Below, piece by piece: positions 19,901 through 27,147 of a stretch of 59,241 nucleotides of DNA. The notes under the pieces are model-generated. The model was not told the DNA's origin. It saw only the letters and a list, made by a program, of their open reading frames with translations, and made no database searches. Positions within the stretch are counted from its first letter, which is position 1. Every line of letters starts with the position of its first letter. Source of the DNA: an uncultured Bacteroidota bacterium. Lineage in GTDB: Bacteria > Bacteroidota > Bacteroidia > Flavobacteriales > Flavobacteriaceae. The stretch spans positions 1 through 59,241 of the forward strand of contig CACPQA010000011.1 of assembly GCA_902635965.1 (NCBI GenBank), in the 5' to 3' direction. The translations under genes were made by a program, and so were the position numbers.

Positions 19901-21793
19901 CATGAATCCCATATTAGTAACATTTGAAACATCCCACTTTCCAATATCTTGGTTAAAAGCTTGGGCATCAACAAACATACCCGACATATTAGTAGCACTA
20001 GATGTATCCCAATTTGATATATCTTGGTTAAATGAGTGAGCATCCCAAAACATTGCGAAAAAGCTTGTAACATTAGAAGTATCCCAAAAACTGATGTCTT
20101 CATTAAATGTAGAGGTAACAAGGCCATAATATGCATTATTGGCAATACCCCCTGTCATTTGTGTAACTAAGGTTGTACATAGATTTCCATTTCCACTATC
20201 AAGTTCAGATTTTATAGTTGAGTTATCTACAGCTGTGTATACAGTTCCATTAATCAGTGCTACGTCTCCAACCGTTGCATTAGGACACTTGCATTTGCCC
20301 CCCTCAAAGTAAATTGTATTTGTAGCAACTCCAGCACTACCAGCATAAACCTGCAAAATTTGGTCTTGATTTAGTGAGGTTTGCCAAATTGCAAGATCAT
20401 CTATACCACCTTTAAATTCTTCAATAGGTGTTCCCGATCCGTTTGTTCTAATAGCACCTATGTGTATATTCGGGTGTGAATTATCAGTTACATGACTTGG
20501 ATTGGAACCTAAACTTACAGTCGCTTGTAATGAAGCATTCTTGTAAATTTTCATAATATGATCACCACTACCGCTTCCCGTCACTTCATATACACTTGTA
20601 AAATGGGCCCATTCATTTAATGCTGCAGGAGCACTAACGCCAGTCCAACTATTACCAGGTTTAGCGTTAAAATAAATTTTGTTATCTCCCTCATTAAAAT
20701 TAATCTGGAATGTTTCGTCTTTGGGATGACTTAGTATCAACCAGGGATTATTTGAACCTTTTGCAATTGGCTTCGCCCAAAAAGAGACCGTCATTCCGCT
20801 ACCCCCAGTTCCTAAATCAAACCAAACACCAGATCCAAGTGTCAAGACATCATCTTGTCCGTCTAGACTTAAAGCACCGGTTCCTACTTTTTGAAATCCA
20901 TTTCCCTGTGTAGTAGCATTATTATTGTTACCTGCGGCATCAGCTGTTGCATTATAATATGGTTGAGATAGATCATTGAAGTTGGTGTCAAAGGGATAGT
21001 ACGCTAACAATCCTGGTGTTGCCAAAGATGATGGAGGGTTGAGATTAAATGATGAATTGTAATCGGATAATATATCGGACGCAGAAAGTGCTGCGGTATA
21101 GAGTTTTGCAGAAGCTATTTTTCCATTTAACCAATCGTTTGAATCCCTTACATCACCTCCGATATAAAAAAAATTGCTATTCAAAGAGGTTACATTTTTT
21201 GCAGCATTGACTGTACGATCCAAAGAACCATTTATATAAAATTTACCCACCGTTCCTGATTTTACAAAAGCAACATGTTTCCATGCATTATCGTCTATAA
21301 CAGCATTAGATTGACTTGTTGAGTTGTCTCTAAAACCAAGACCATTGTGATAGTCCCAAAAACCGGCTTTTCCATTTGTTCTCTGATAAAAAATAAACTC
21401 ACTATTGAAAAATGAAGATGACCTTCCCATGGTCATAATGTATTTCGCAGAATTATTTGAAGGAATCTTTAGTTTTGTAATTACTGTGTAGTTGGATGAT
21501 CCGTTGGGACTGTTAGCAAAAGGAGCACTATTGATTTTAAGGTAATCACCATTTCCGTCAAAATTAAAGTGAGGTATATCATTTGATGAATTTACATAGG
21601 AAACATTACCCATCATTTTTAAATCATTATCACTTGAGCTTAAGTCGTTGATAATACGCCCAGAACCGTGGTAACTGGCTGAATTGCTGGCGTCAAAATG
21701 TAAAACAAGGTTGCTGGTATTCTGCCCAGCTTTTAAAGATATGGATAATAAAAAAATAAAAAGAAGCGATAAATTTCTCAAATCCTTGTACAT
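7931..21793 (-). CDS. Giant multidomain T9SS-secreted surface protein (4620 aa)
   Basis: A 4620-residue protein with a signal peptide ([14 protein letters not shown]) and, at the C-terminus, a T9SS type A sorting domain ([15 protein letters not shown] to [15 protein letters not shown]). Domain order: two LamG/concanavalin-like domains (about 24-495); BspA/DUF285 cassette 1 (490-726); two near-identical 121-residue repeats (730-965); one DUF11-like domain (968-1102); cassette 2 (1239-1563); GLUG region (1568-1915); mixed beta domains; cassette 3 (2287-2702); Ig-like repeats of the VTFSKDI...ISGGTASL type with a lectin insert (2702-3615); 13 TSP3 repeats (3615-4068); a cadherin-like part (4068-4305); the sorting tail. 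It is probably an adhesin or glycan-binding cell-surface protein. Function beyond binding cannot be claimed. It is divergent from the amidohydrolase gene and coupled to the downstream lipoprotein. Confidence 0.93.
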   Translation of the reverse strand: MYKDLRNLSLLFIFLLSISLKAGQNTSNLVLHFDASNSASYHGSGRIINDLSSSDNDLKMMGNVSYVNSSNDIPHFNFDGNGDYLKINSAPFANSPNGSSNYTVITKLKIPSNNSAKYIMTMGRSSSFFNSEFIFYQRTNGKAGFWDYHNGLGFRDNSTSQSNAVIDDNAWKHVAFVKSGTVGKFYINGSLDRTVNAAKNVTSLNSNFFYIGGDVRDSNDWLNGKIASAKLYTAALSASDILSDYNSSFNLNPPSSLATPGLLAYYPFDTNFNDLSQPYYNATADAAGNNNNATTQGNGFQKVGTGALSLDGQDDVLTLGSGVWFDLGTGGSGMTVSFWAKPIAKGSNNPWLILSHPKDETFQINFNEGDNKIYFNAKPGNSWTGVSAPAALNEWAHFTSVYEVTGSGSGDHIMKIYKNASLQATVSLGSNPSHVTDNSHPNIHIGAIRTNGSGTPIEEFKGGIDDLAIWQTSLNQDQILQVYAGSAGVATNTIYFEGGKCKCPNATVGDVALINGTVYTAVDNSTIKSELDSGNGNLCTTLVTQMTGGIANNAYYGLVTSTFNEDISFWDTSNVTSFFAMFWDAHSFNQDISNWDTSSATNMSGMFVDAQAFNQDIGKWDVSNVTNMGFMLADMDNFNQDLSGWDTSNVTSMYQLFQNNSDFNQDISYWDVSKVGNMGAMFLGATSFNKDISNWCVTSITSTPTNFVSNSSALQYSNRPVWGTCPQDYNGPSISNLVVSPTNVDITTTPQSIAISFRATDTSGVNTSTINRPCISNGNNTFCFDRPILISGNNKDGTYQTSMTLVSTTHPPGVYELYSFRAVDVNGFNGNWTPSNSSAVTVTNNSGADFVGPSISNLVVSPTNVDITTTPQSIAISFRATDTSGVNTSTINRPCISNGNNTFCFDRPILVSGNNKDGTYQTSMTLASSTHPPGVYELYSFRAVDVNGINGNWTPSNSSAVTITNIDCSGINQSSSLNVTQTATGIDLNSDGALTAGEAVRYDITVTNSGNTTITGLDFLSIFQPGGSKTFSISDLSKYLPSQNNRGDGFIIPGGQAAFTQVHTITYDDSSAGQLYSSLQVTGYPACGGIAQSQIYTLVNNVVTPTLINLDRLDFTNLTTDSTTNTKVLASQTVTFTAVINDTTVNSPTLNINWFSEITTTTAAINLYERIQPNLKIGSNPGNAWFYSWTVSPGLVSQLLNNYGSTGISGVKITATVSGTNQYGVPTSATASRTFSAGASRIYFDNNICKCEGVSPGDTATISGTTYTVVDNASIRTQVASGNINLCTTLVTNMSQLFKNNFNFNSNIGFWDTSNVQSMYEMFLNADSFNQPIGNWDTSNVTTTRGMFYSMPFNQPIGNWNTSKVQDMLGMFELNSAFNQPIGGWNVASVTTMEKMFKNSSFNQPIGNWNTSSVTNTAQMFDSATSFNQNIGNWNISSVVNMYGMFSNSDSFNQFIGNWDTSNVTNMSNMFRYAGSFNQDIGNWNISNVTNLSFMFAEAPSFNQPIGNWDTSKVTQMTEMFFKTSFNQNISSWCVSNISSAPQGFSLTSSLTLANSPRWGTCPTGISTPTGAGTVSNPYLISTLGELRWIAQDTNRWGLVYKQTANINADPSINLNNRSGLIPIGNTSTAFTGKYNGQGFWIDDLHINRSSSSNVGLFGIVSSGEIINLKIYDATIYGGIRVGVLAGDVTGASTISSVTIIEGSVTGSITIGGVIGRTSSTGKHSYLAYSGTVSSLMNPSNQNTTDGNNAGGLIGKMQKNTVLRKSFFNGHISGGTLVGGLVGRSGSTSMNFNTDNPPKIYNSYSLGTVLATKQYGAAGGVIGEGAYVATNCFSSSVVSSSHRYGSFDGGENSFTWKFIGSGNYTNNNLTSSQTTYVNGVNTQQLKTKETFSGWDFDNVWIISGNINEGYPFIRGNNELDLLDFTFIQDSSIGSLTFTTPLYSGTGTQSLQASDVLVSIYDPDGTMSLTSSNPLNFQVSSDNKSFMFGCSPVGIPSGNEQLRIGPAYSGTNSSSTALSTATIYSGGSPAQANKYLGANLVAAPAFTVSVTQEKTKKGFTTPGQVEWTYFVQDGYGTGRSRLHIDHREFSSQGVKPEDLTHLQYADIYNGPVIYKSGGITDWGIYEVPTSFSAITSSTYGSNVIRNTGTGEYALKLEFTFANYQDNIVEPGETVSLTAEFSRSLLSTPTMNVEYVVSEATTTTQQYSVISKIQGSVLNLASNTWAFNFTVSNTLPVFDADRTVQQILSSPNPQFFQRFGGMRILPSAIASDSFGRSAQTTSASVTLKMAKIYLDSNGVTVKCPTANVSDTAVINGKQYIVVDEQALRTRVNNGSDVSCVCTSKVTNMSLLFKDKSNFNGDISSWDTSNVVNMQKMFQSATSFIGTSTLSSDVLSYWDTSSVNDMSYMFSYAASFTGQLSNWDTSNVSATNEMFRSAHSFNGNITNWNTSKVTTMYYMFQDARKFKGHLIPWDVSSVTNMEGMFYGATLYNDSMNGWNVSSVTNMKDMFRNATSFNFGLFGTPNVTASVTNMANMFRGATAFNVNIGSWNTSGVTDMRSMFQDASSFNQPIGNWDTSNVTRMEGMFNNADAFNQDIGNWNTSKVTNMYSMFRLNSGFNQDIGNWDTSSVTNFSYMFNSATAFNQDIGRWNTSNATSMAKMFRTASAFNQDLSGWCVPNISSLPDSFKTQSPLSNDNTPVWGTCPSPSVSLTHNLPPARASTANSSEPFTITAQFSASMSPTPTISISGVVSNTAMTRVSSSTWIYTMNTNVVTTTVSSITATVAGVSSLGRTYVGTDTLVIYIDRSPPSFENLELLSNGTFAITFTEPIYSAFTSRIATGTISAQNISLSLTGGTASLVSQNPTSITASGTNRFLFGYSTSGSISGSEKLIVKRSTSNPLYDLVGNEMSATNSYVLNLLDDQAPFISYAQLNRENSNVGIVYNENIFGGANTQFNSSTSSYTTYTIPTKRTNTGSWDPWTYNFDLNVPSGYIVTKVQFTFDAVDQGWGNTNGKATIKLNSTQVGRATLTHSVQSFDVSNATSYPDFNYNGTNSLKFYFVGYPGWSSTTTNGVLKIYYTPVSVSAGNFQLTMTGGNASLSASTPSSFSLVNNIVNLGLPIQGTPNGQEILSINIPGNSVYDSTGNAATSTLASFTLYNKGVSQISTTTLSNTNSKVLVTFSKDIGTFGVFEGDEPNNAGGDESKGQIFPNGAINDHNSTFDKSHNIIEFNFLKRTENGYSYIGDFEGHSYFISNGISTWEAANTSRNNTQGYLTVIKSQAEKDFIIQNVGNRLTGEGGWIGLYQDQNDANYSEPAGGWKWVTGGYANVRSGFNKNAVSLSISGGTASLTTTVPVSVVQNDARNFLMELPLAGDVSGQESVTINILANSLFDVDGNALSTNQTNNSVRLGDTKKPVIILTHNKTGQYVLLKGGAAVSLTAESDELLSSNPVLSFSGLTSVTMTPNNNSTNTWGYQWTTPQNFNGTVTASVEGVDLKGNTSQRTNQTEIYYTIDNIAPFIEKAKLINDSLVRLSFNEKPVKLANTTNTILVPETFSLSTSQGSLTLTSTTPTTVTQNNNIVDIGFGFSGKPSRGQTLTIVNRNPIYDMAGNVTLAQVSSRTVELKVDEDGDGVKDEFDQCPGTPQGEEVDANGCSKSQFDGDKDGVPDYLDQCPGTPSDESADANGCSPSQKDDDGDGVNNKIDLCPGTPKGRDVDTYGCTREQSDPDNDGVHKVDDLCPDTPKGRIVDDTGCAIKNNDEDFDGVPNEDDRCPDTPPGAKVDDKGCTLNPDDEDLDGVLNEFDECPDTPIGVLVDDKGCSKKQRKELEDLLDDDGDGVPNPLDRCPDTPIGTIVDISGCSQVKVDQIISTDSDLDGVPNEEDLCPDTERGVQVDAFGCRIDQKDSDFDKVPDDIDFCPNTPIGEPVDDNGCSKSQKIKDLDLDGVPNEEDRCPDTPFGQAVNQYGCSPKQVSLDRDMDGVLDEFDLCPKTNLDDKVDSSGCAEGQLDDDKDGVINDLDRCPDTPEKAIVDDFGCELSQLIKDDDGDGVRNELDLCPGTPPGATVDKDGCTFKAPKIFAHTFNQLENKRDDDVSNVKIKLGEILVEDTNKDTNPLDNDVQLRIVDGEDSNMFRLEGRNLYLVSGLDYESKTIHSVILEATNNLGISSRSGIILMVDDIPNSFTRSIFNILVFNVANEVAGPKVDHSRYYNPKAARGGVGRWKIKKQISGGNDAHLFEVKSRTKGGGKSEDSDDYLAFINPPDFENPQDHNRDGIYEVEVININTADGEATMPIVVTQSNIVVPENDPTAIQLQAVPASASDDSDGDGVIDILDNSPFVANPDQSDEDGDGVGDATDDADHDGVWNPYDTCEDTPYDTIVDADGCAIFYLAPNSFSVNKSEKCEDQNSIKVGFNDNTYQYNISVNGVEQNDKPIKSSSWEMNNLISGNYEICITVEGQTKDTFERCYNINVNNLNPLNVFSKSPSSSKTIKYSLSGSGKYIVSHNGNTFETSDSEIEIKMDKGLNNVKISTGVECQGIFEKNYFNSESVFVSPVPFNNEINIFVGGTDRKVLLELFNANGRLLISDTFSLDDNLRDINLDTSGLPQGSYILKVNGQHVSDSKIIIKE
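7934..8190 (-). other. T9SS type A sorting domain of giant 1
   Basis: The last 80 or so residues match the type A C-terminal sorting signal: [12 protein letters not shown], then [12 protein letters not shown], then [10 protein letters not shown] and a final SKIIIKE. In known T9SS cargo this tail directs outer-membrane export and is removed by the sortase PorU. Confidence 0.88.
8640..8860 (-). repeat. Two further TSP3-like calcium repeats
   Basis: This stretch encodes [15 protein letters not shown] and a second DEDGDGVGD...[16 protein letters not shown] unit. They lie after the cadherin-like part and are separate from the main 13-repeat block. Confidence 0.75.
9590..10950 (-). repeat. 13 thrombospondin-type-3 repeats in giant 1
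   Basis: Thirteen consecutive units of about 34 residues follow the pattern DxDxDGVxNxxDxCPxTPxGxxVDxxGC. Each binds Ca2+ through the aspartates and has one CP and one GC cysteine. In T9SS proteins such blocks form stiff calcium-stabilised stalks just before the C-terminal region. Unit 11 departs from consensus ([10 protein letters not shown]). Confidence 0.92.
11815..12240 (-). other. C-type-lectin-like module inserted in an Ig-like repeat
   Basis: Residues about 3185-3327 of giant 1. A segment with [15 protein letters not shown] ending in HNIIEFN comes first, then [19 protein letters not shown], then [17 protein letters not shown] and GGWKWVTG. In ordinary C-type lectins the GHxYF/TWxxA part precedes the EPNN part, so the order here looks permuted. 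It interrupts a repeat between VLVTFSKDI and [12 protein letters not shown]. Confidence 0.7.
12555..12960 (-). other. Beta-rich insert in an Ig-like repeat of giant 1
   Basis: About 120 residues beginning near [18 protein letters not shown] and ending near [15 protein letters not shown] interrupt another Ig-like repeat between [12 protein letters not shown] and [12 protein letters not shown]. This is the same loop that carries the lectin module in the neighbouring repeat. The segment looks like a jelly-roll (FNLDVPSGYIV-like phrases), but I do not recognise the family. Confidence 0.55.
13690..14935 (-). repeat. BspA/DUF285 cassette 3 (13 repeats)
   Basis: A header starting [14 protein letters not shown] and ending [12 protein letters not shown] precedes about 13 units of 25 residues with consensus [20 protein letters not shown]. 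The cassette closes with [13 protein letters not shown] and PVWGTCP. These leucine-rich-like repeats occur in BspA-type adhesins and many surface proteins. Confidence 0.88.
16050..17090 (-). repeat. GLUG-type repeat region of giant 1
   Basis: Residues 1568-1915 contain phrases typical of GLUG motifs: [42 protein letters not shown] and GGLVGRSG. The region probably forms a beta-helix-like fold. GLUG regions occur in secreted adhesins and peptidases. Confidence 0.75.
17105..18078 (-). repeat. BspA/DUF285 cassette 2 (10 repeats)
   Basis: The header ([13 protein letters not shown] to [13 protein letters not shown]) is followed by about ten [20 protein letters not shown] units. The end is [13 protein letters not shown] and PRWGTCP, the same trailer as in the other two cassettes. 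Confidence 0.88.
18490..18890 (-). other. Single DUF11-like domain in giant 1
   Basis: The segment with [40 protein letters not shown] and the closing YTLV follows the same plan as the DUF11-like repeats that make up the second giant protein, 20 kb away. Confidence 0.7.
18909..19599 (-). repeat. Tandem duplication, 363-bp period
   Basis: Two copies (about 18909-19236 and 19272-19599) encode almost the same residues, including the phrases [18 protein letters not shown] and [18 protein letters not shown]. Corresponding bases are offset by exactly 363 (121 codons), and the DNA is nearly identical, so the duplication looks recent. Confidence 0.92.
19617..20325 (-). repeat. BspA/DUF285 cassette 1 (6 repeats)
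   Basis: The header [17 protein letters not shown]...LCTTLVTQM precedes about six units ([20 protein letters not shown] type). The cassette closes with [13 protein letters not shown] and PVWGTCP. Confidence 0.88.
20320..21730 (-). other. Two LamG / concanavalin-like domains
   Basis: Residues about 24-250 (LVLHFDASN ... [19 protein letters not shown] ... [13 protein letters not shown]) and about 262-495 ([13 protein letters not shown] ... [17 protein letters not shown] ... [16 protein letters not shown]) are LamG_3-type lectin-like folds, commonly glycan-binding. Confidence 0.85.
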
Positions 21794-21860
21794 TTATCAA
21801 ATAACATCACAAATTATGCCATATTTTATAAGCTAGTAAAATTACAAAAAAATAAGCTTC
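21794..21860. promoter_or_regulatory. 67-bp divergent promoter region
   Basis: This gap separates the start codons of the giant surface protein (minus) and the amidohydrolase (plus). Both must be controlled from these 67 bases or from within the neighbour. I found no exact TAnnTTTG on either strand; the minus strand has a near match, TAATTTG. Confidence 0.4.
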
Positions 21861-23420
21861 ATGAGACAATTTAAAACCCTTTCAACCATCATTTTAATAT
21901 TTGTTTGTTCTTTCCTTAAAGCACAATTATCAGAAGGACCCTTCGAGCAACTAATTATACGAGGTGTAACTCTTATAAATGGTAATGGAGCGCCTCCTAT
22001 TGGACCTGTAGATGTGGTTGTAGAAAAAAATATAATAAAAGAAGTTTCAGTTGTTGGCTATCCTGGTGTGGATATTGATCCTACAAAACGTCCCGAATTA
22101 AGAAATGGTGGTAAAGAAATCGATGCACATGGGATGTACTTATTGCCAGGTTTTATTGATATGCACGGTCATATCGGTGGAGTTGCTCAAGGAGCGGATT
22201 GGGACTACGTTTTTAATCTTTGGCTTGCACACGGAATTACAACTGCTAGAGAGCCTAGCGGAAGGGGTAGAGATTGGGCCCTAGATTTAAAAAGAAGAAG
22301 TGAAAAAAATCAAATTATTGCGCCAAGGATAATACAATATACTGGATTTGGACAGGGCTCAAAGTACGAAATTTCAACTCCAGAGCAGGCAAGACAATGG
22401 GTAAGGGAAAATGCAAAAGCTGGATCAGATGGAATTAAATTTTTTGGAGCTGCACCTGAGATAATGGAAGCAGCCCTAGATGAAAATAACAAACTTGGTC
22501 TTGGGTCTGCTTGTCACCATGCACAAATGAGTGTAGCTAGATGGAATGTATTGCATTCGGCTAGAGCAGGGCTAACAACAATGGAACACTGGTATGGTCT
22601 TCCCGAGGCTCTTTTTGATGATAGAACAGTACAGGACTACCCCGCGGATTTCAACTACCAAAATGAGCAACATAGATTTGGAGAAGCAGGCAGACTTTGG
22701 GCTCAGGCAGCAAAACCCTTTTCAGAACACTGGAATAGAGTTATGGAAGAATTATTGGCTTTAAATTTTACCCTAGTCCCTACTTTTAATATTTATGAGG
22801 CTAGTCGTGACCTACATAGAGCCAGAAGAGCTGAATGGCACGAAGATTATACACTTCCAAGTTTATGGAGGTTTTATCAGCCCAGTAAAATTTCTCATGG
22901 ATCTTACTGGCACTACTGGGGTACTGAAGAGGAAGTGGCATGGAGAGAAAATTATAAACTTTGGATGACATTTGTTAATGAGTATAAAAATAGAGGAGGT
23001 AAGGTAAATACGGGTTCAGATTCTGGTTTTATATTTCAGTTATATGGCTTTGCATATATTAGGGAAATGGAATTGTTACGAGAAGCAGGTTTTCATCCCT
23101 TAGAAGTTATAAGAGCTGCGACTTTAAGTGGCGCAGAAACACTCAAGATGGATGATAAAATTGGAACCATAGAAGTTGGAAAATTAGCTGATATGGTACT
23201 TGTGGATTCTAATCCCCTAGAAAACTTAAAAGTATTATATGGTACAGGTGCAATCAAGTTAAATGAGAATAATGAGGTTGTCAGAGTAGGAGGAGTAAAA
23301 TACACAATTAGCAATGGTGTAATTTATGACGCTAAAGGACTTTTAAATGAGGTTAAGATGATGGTGGATAAAGCAAAAAAAGAAGAGGGTTTTGAAATAA
23401 AGCAACCAGGGTTTAACTAA
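21861..23420 (+). CDS. Exported metal-dependent amidohydrolase
   Basis: A 519-residue amidohydrolase-superfamily enzyme, of the imidazolonepropionase/prolidase-like branch, that hydrolyses C-N or similar bonds. The N-terminus looks like a signal peptide (STIILIFVCSFLKAQ, cleavage near 21-22), so it acts in the periplasm or outside. Metal-site motifs are MHGH (His102, His104), a Lys in SDGIKFFG, His in ACHHAQ, His in MEHWYG, and Asp in TGSDSGF. The C-terminus has the usual LSGAETLKMDDKIGTIEVGKLADMVLVD return to the small beta domain. It ends in an 8-base overlap with convergent TetR. Substrate is unknown; similar enzymes sit next to TonB receptors in flavobacteria. Confidence 0.88.
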   Translation: MRQFKTLSTIILIFVCSFLKAQLSEGPFEQLIIRGVTLINGNGAPPIGPVDVVVEKNIIKEVSVVGYPGVDIDPTKRPELRNGGKEIDAHGMYLLPGFIDMHGHIGGVAQGADWDYVFNLWLAHGITTAREPSGRGRDWALDLKRRSEKNQIIAPRIIQYTGFGQGSKYEISTPEQARQWVRENAKAGSDGIKFFGAAPEIMEAALDENNKLGLGSACHHAQMSVARWNVLHSARAGLTTMEHWYGLPEALFDDRTVQDYPADFNYQNEQHRFGEAGRLWAQAAKPFSEHWNRVMEELLALNFTLVPTFNIYEASRDLHRARRAEWHEDYTLPSLWRFYQPSKISHGSYWHYWGTEEEVAWRENYKLWMTFVNEYKNRGGKVNTGSDSGFIFQLYGFAYIREMELLREAGFHPLEVIRAATLSGAETLKMDDKIGTIEVGKLADMVLVDSNPLENLKVLYGTGAIKLNENNEVVRVGGVKYTISNGVIYDAKGLLNEVKMMVDKAKKEEGFEIKQPGFN

Positions 23421-23934
23421 GCCTGTATTTTTTTAAAATAAGAAGCACTTGTGGTTCTGGATTATAATTTTTAGTTGTAAGCATTTTTATCATAAGACCA
23501 TTTAAGCTATTTAGAAGTAATTCAGCCTCTAATTCAGTTTTAACAAATCCTAGTTTTTTAAAGGCCTCAATTACAACTTTTTTTAATAAAGGCTCTAGGC
23601 CAATAGTTTGACTCTTTTCCTCAAAACCACTAGCAAAATATAATCTCCAGTAGGGATAATCTTCCTTTTTTATGCTTAATAATAGCTTAATGCAAGATGA
23701 TATTACTTCTCTAGGTTCTTTATGGTTTTTAATTTTTTGAATTTCAGGTGTTGATTTTGATGCACCAATTTTTAAAAGAGCTGAAAGCAATCCATTTTTA
23801 CTTTTAAAATGCTTAAAAATTAAACCCTCAGAGACTTCAGCTGCGTCTGCAATAGATCTTGTAGATGTTGACTCGAATCCTTTACTTGAAAAAAGTTCAA
23901 GTGATTTATTCAAAATCAACTCTTTTTTTGTCAT
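23413..23934 (-). CDS. TetR/AcrR-family transcriptional regulator
   Basis: A 173-residue repressor with an N-terminal helix-turn-helix (residues about 5-50: LELFSSKGFESTSTRSIADA, then EVSEGLIFKHFKSKNGLL) and a helical ligand-binding domain. The start is set at the ATG at 23934 (MTKKELILNKSLELF), the usual TetR opening; a GTG at 23949 would add five residues but overlaps the palindrome that looks like its own operator. It is the last gene after the acyl-CoA dehydrogenase and MaoC genes, so an acyl-CoA ligand and control of this cluster are plausible (inference). Confidence 0.9.
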   Translation of the reverse strand: MTKKELILNKSLELFSSKGFESTSTRSIADAAEVSEGLIFKHFKSKNGLLSALLKIGASKSTPEIQKIKNHKEPREVISSCIKLLLSIKKEDYPYWRLYFASGFEEKSQTIGLEPLLKKVVIEAFKKLGFVKTELEAELLLNSLNGLMIKMLTTKNYNPEPQVLLILKKYRLS

Positions 23935-23935
23935 A

Positions 23936-23955
23936 TAGTGAGTAATCACTTACTA
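23936..23955. promoter_or_regulatory. Candidate TetR operator
   Basis: TAGTGAGTAATCACTTACTA is an imperfect palindrome (8 of 10 positions pair) that ends directly before the tetR ATG. Size, symmetry and the GAGT/ACTT half-sites are like TetR-family operators of acyl-CoA catabolic clusters. Binding here would give autoregulation. Confidence 0.45.
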
Positions 23956-23970
23956 ATATAATCAATATAT

Positions 23971-23991
23971 TTTACAATTAAAAATTGTAAA
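23971..23991. other. Perfect palindrome after the MaoC gene
   Basis: TTTACAATT (23971-23979) and AATTGTAAA (23983-23991) form 9-bp arms around AAA, two bases from the maoC-like stop codon. No T-run follows on the minus strand, so it may be an operator or mRNA stem rather than a terminator. Confidence 0.45.
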
Positions 23992-23993
23992 TA

Positions 23994-24479
23994 TTATTTA
24001 GTATAGGCAAGTGCTAAAAACTCAGCTATACAAGCAGGTTTATCTTCTCCTTTTATTTCAATTACAATTTTTAATTTATATTTAGCACCACCAGGAATCA
24101 CTATAAATTCCATTAGTGAAACCCTTCCTCTGTAAGCAGAGTCGGATTTTGTTGCGTTAGGGAACCTAACTCTATCTAACCCATAATTTATTCCAGCTAC
24201 AATATTTTTAATTGAAAATGCATTAAATGAAATCCTTGAGACCATAGATAGAACTAAAAAGCCATGAGCAACAGTTTTTTTGTAAGGAGAATATAGTGCG
24301 CTTTTATCTGGATCTGTGTGTATCCACTGCTTATCATCAGTGATTTCAGCAAAATCGTCAATTTTTTTCTGACTCATTTGCATCCAACTAGTAAGACCTA
24401 ATTCTTTGCCAATAAAATTTTTAAGCTCTGTTAGCTCTTTGAATTTTGTAGAATAGGCATTTTCTTCGGACTTTTTCAT
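23994..24479 (-). CDS. MaoC-like acyl-CoA hydratase
   Basis: A 161-residue single hot-dog-fold protein of the MaoC/(R)-hydratase family, which adds water to trans-2-enoyl-CoA. The hydratase motif is visible: FAEITDDKQWIHTDP, with the catalytic Asp and His, followed by YKKTVAHGFLVLSM. Length is normal for a one-domain MaoC protein. It sits 58 bp after the acyl-CoA dehydrogenase gene and 59 bp before tetR, all minus strand, so a three-gene operon is likely. It could hydrate the product of the dehydrogenase. Confidence 0.88.
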   Translation of the reverse strand: MKKSEENAYSTKFKELTELKNFIGKELGLTSWMQMSQKKIDDFAEITDDKQWIHTDPDKSALYSPYKKTVAHGFLVLSMVSRISFNAFSIKNIVAGINYGLDRVRFPNATKSDSAYRGRVSLMEFIVIPGGAKYKLKIVIEIKGEDKPACIAEFLALAYTK

Positions 24480-24537
24480 TTCTCAAATCGAAAACTATAA
24501 TAAAATTAAAAAAGAATTTGCAAACTAAATAAACAGT

Positions 24538-26910
24538 CTATCTAACTAAAGTTTTTACTTTTTTTAGTTTTGTCTTAGTTTTAGTTAACTCACTGTCAAT
24601 AATGAAATTTGAAATTTTATCAAAAAGTTCATTTGATGCATTTTCTGATATAGCACTTCCATTAGAATTAATAGAATCTATAGATGAATATTTTCTTGTA
24701 AAGCCAAACTCATTAAATATTTTTGTGCAATTGGACTTTATCTTATATTCTAATTTTGATGAAAGGTATTTTAACATCATTATTTCGTTTTGCAGGTCGT
24801 CCTCTTTTAAAAATTTAGAGTATAAGGTGTATAAAAATTGCTTTGTGCATTCAAATTCTGTAAACATCTGAGCAATGTTATGTCTCACAGACTGGATTTT
24901 AGACACTTTTTCACCCCTGTAGTCTTGACTATTAATATATTCAACAGTTGCTTTTAAGTTTAACTCTGCATTTGAGACAGAGGATGCAGACTCAGATAAT
25001 GACAAGATTAAATTTTGATTAAAAATGTGGTCTGATGATTGGTTTTCTTCACCCAATAAATTTTCAGCAGGTACTTTCAGGTTGTCAAAGTGAATCATTT
25101 TAAAATCTGCGTTAAAATCCTTAATATTCAATTTTTTTGTTACGTCATTACCCTTTAAAAACTTAGGAATTATAATTAGAGACAAACCATTGTTTTGTTT
25201 TTCATTAGAAATTTTACATGAAATTATAAAGTAATCACTATTAATTCCGCTAGCTACAATTTTTTTTGATCCATTAATTAAATAGTAATCTCCTTCTCTT
25301 TTTGCTTCTGCAGTTATGGAAGAGGAATCTGTATGATCAAAATTTTCGTATGTAGCATCGCAGCCAATTAAAACTTCCCCTTCATTTTTTAAAATGTAAG
25401 TATCCTTCTGCTTTTGATTCCCAAGTCTGCTGATGTAGTCTTGAGTCATTTGAAAGTTGTGATTGATTGTTATAAATGATCTGGAATTTACCCTTGCAAT
25501 TTCTTCATTAAGAATCATTCCTTGAAGTGAATCAAAATTAAATCCGTCATTTTCCCCACTTCCTTCATGACTGAAATAGCCCATTTCATACAGTTTTTTA
25601 AAGAAGTCCCTTCGAGTATCAATATTTTCAACAAAAGACTCAACTTTTTTATTTGGGAAACCAATAATAAAATTCCTTAATGATTGCCTGAAGAGTTCGT
25701 GATCCTCCCCGTAGTATATGTTTAGACTATTTTGAACTTTTTCAGTATTTAAATCGGCTTTTTTGTATTGGATTTTATCAATATTAATTTTTGCAATTAT
25801 TTCACGCATAATCTCTGAGGTTCCAGCTCCAATTGTACCAATCCTAACATCTCTATACATTCTTGCCATTGGGTATTCCTCCATGTAGCCATATCCACCA
25901 AAAAATTGAAGACATTCCGTTGCAACTTTTTCATGTAATTCGGTCGATATAAGTTTTGCCATCGAGCATAAATTAACATCATAGACCTTGTTATCATATA
26001 ATTTTGAACAGTAATATCCAAAAGCTTTTAGGCATTGAACTTTTGATGATAGTTTTGCTATTCTGTGTCTTAAAACTTGAAATTTATCAATTGATTTACC
26101 AAAAGCCTTTCTTTCCGACATATAATTTAGGGATGCCTCAATCGCAAATTCCATTGAAGCAACACTATAAGGAATAAATATTAATCTTTCAAGTTGAAGA
26201 CCATTCATTAAGTATTTGAAACCTTTTCCCTCCTCACCAATTAAATTTTCTATTGGTACTCTTACGTTGTCAAAACTCAATTCGGCAGTGTCAGACGCGT
26301 GCCATCCTAGTTTTTCTAACTTATTTTTGGTAATTCCTTTGCTGTTCAAATCAATTACAAGAAGACTAACTCCAGCAGATTTTTTCTCAGGATCTGTTTT
26401 TACAACAGTAACTACGTAATCACCATAATATGCGTTTGTTATAAAGGTTTTTGAACCATTAACTATGTAATGGTCCCCATTTTTAATTGCCTTGGTCTTA
26501 ATATTTTGGACATCTGAACCAGCATCCGGCTCTGTAATTCCAATACATCCAATTAGTTTCCCATTTATTGTTCCTGGCAAATATTTGGCTTTTAAAATGC
26601 TACTACCGTATTTAGATATGTAGGGGCTTGCCATATACTGAACTGACTGTTGAGTGACTGCAAAACCCCCAGAATTCATTCTCCCAATTTCTTCATTGAA
26701 AATAACTTCATAGAAAAAGTCAAGATTTGCCCCACCGTATTCCTCTGGATAGGAAAGGCCAAGAAATCCCATTTCACCCATTTTTTCCCATATATATCTA
26801 GGGATTCTTTTTTGTTTCTCCCATGTATTAATATTTGGTCTAACTTCTCTTTCTAGAAACTCCCTTAGGCTGGATCTAAATAATTCATGTTCTTCTGTAA
26901 AATATCTCAT
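24538..26910 (-). CDS. Double-domain acyl-CoA dehydrogenase, second domain degenerate
   Basis: A 790-residue protein with two acyl-CoA dehydrogenase domains in tandem. The start is the ATG at 26910 (MRYFTEEHELFRSSLREF); the frame is open to 27003, but that stretch is not dehydrogenase-like. Domain 1 (1-about 385) is complete: EPDAGSDV, ITNAYYGDYVV, and LQLERL with Glu241 as the likely catalytic base, as in isovaleryl-CoA dehydrogenase; the usual medium-chain position is Ala in IGAGTSEIMR, also as in that enzyme. Domain 2 (about 398-790) restarts with YGEDHELFRQSLRNF, but the Glu241 position aligns with a hydrophobic residue and the GTSEIMR motif is lost. It first enters an operon with MaoC and tetR. 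The second half probably has a structural or regulatory role. Confidence 0.9.
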   Translation of the reverse strand: MRYFTEEHELFRSSLREFLEREVRPNINTWEKQKRIPRYIWEKMGEMGFLGLSYPEEYGGANLDFFYEVIFNEEIGRMNSGGFAVTQQSVQYMASPYISKYGSSILKAKYLPGTINGKLIGCIGITEPDAGSDVQNIKTKAIKNGDHYIVNGSKTFITNAYYGDYVVTVVKTDPEKKSAGVSLLVIDLNSKGITKNKLEKLGWHASDTAELSFDNVRVPIENLIGEEGKGFKYLMNGLQLERLIFIPYSVASMEFAIEASLNYMSERKAFGKSIDKFQVLRHRIAKLSSKVQCLKAFGYYCSKLYDNKVYDVNLCSMAKLISTELHEKVATECLQFFGGYGYMEEYPMARMYRDVRIGTIGAGTSEIMREIIAKINIDKIQYKKADLNTEKVQNSLNIYYGEDHELFRQSLRNFIIGFPNKKVESFVENIDTRRDFFKKLYEMGYFSHEGSGENDGFNFDSLQGMILNEEIARVNSRSFITINHNFQMTQDYISRLGNQKQKDTYILKNEGEVLIGCDATYENFDHTDSSSITAEAKREGDYYLINGSKKIVASGINSDYFIISCKISNEKQNNGLSLIIIPKFLKGNDVTKKLNIKDFNADFKMIHFDNLKVPAENLLGEENQSSDHIFNQNLILSLSESASSVSNAELNLKATVEYINSQDYRGEKVSKIQSVRHNIAQMFTEFECTKQFLYTLYSKFLKEDDLQNEIMMLKYLSSKLEYKIKSNCTKIFNEFGFTRKYSSIDSINSNGSAISENASNELFDKISNFIIDSELTKTKTKLKKVKTLVR

Positions 26911-27072
26911 TATTTTGAGTAAATCTTTATATATGGTAACATTAATATAAATTAGGTTGTTAAAAATAAAGTCTTCATAATTCTTAAACAACAAATTATA
27001 CAAAAAACCTTACGTAATTAAATAAAAATAGCAGTAGCTGATATTTTTTTGTTATATATGCATAAGATAACT

Positions 27073-27104
27073 AAAAAAGAAAGAGCAACTTAAGTTGCTC
27101 TTTC
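27073..27104 (-). terminator. Rho-independent terminator of the TonB receptor gene
   Basis: A perfect 26-bp palindrome (27079-27104; arm GAAAGAGCAACTT) is followed on the minus strand by six T's (27078-27073). It lies 44 bp after the receptor stop codon. It separates the receptor transcript from the acyl-CoA dehydrogenase operon. Confidence 0.88.
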
Positions 27105-27147
27105 CTTAACCAAAGCTTTACCAATAATAAAACTTTTTTTGTATGAC

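Noticed and set aside
8441-20913. Plus-strand ORFs inside giant 1
   Set aside because: They mirror the TSP3 and BspA repeats on the other strand and show no independent domain.
23935-23949. GTG start of tetR at 23949
   Set aside because: The ATG at 23934 gives the typical TetR opening, and the GTG codon lies within the operator-like palindrome.
26911-27003. Extension of the acyl-CoA dehydrogenase frame to 27003
   Set aside because: The encoded residues are not dehydrogenase-like, whereas the ATG at 26910 starts with the usual FTEEHELFRSSLREF.
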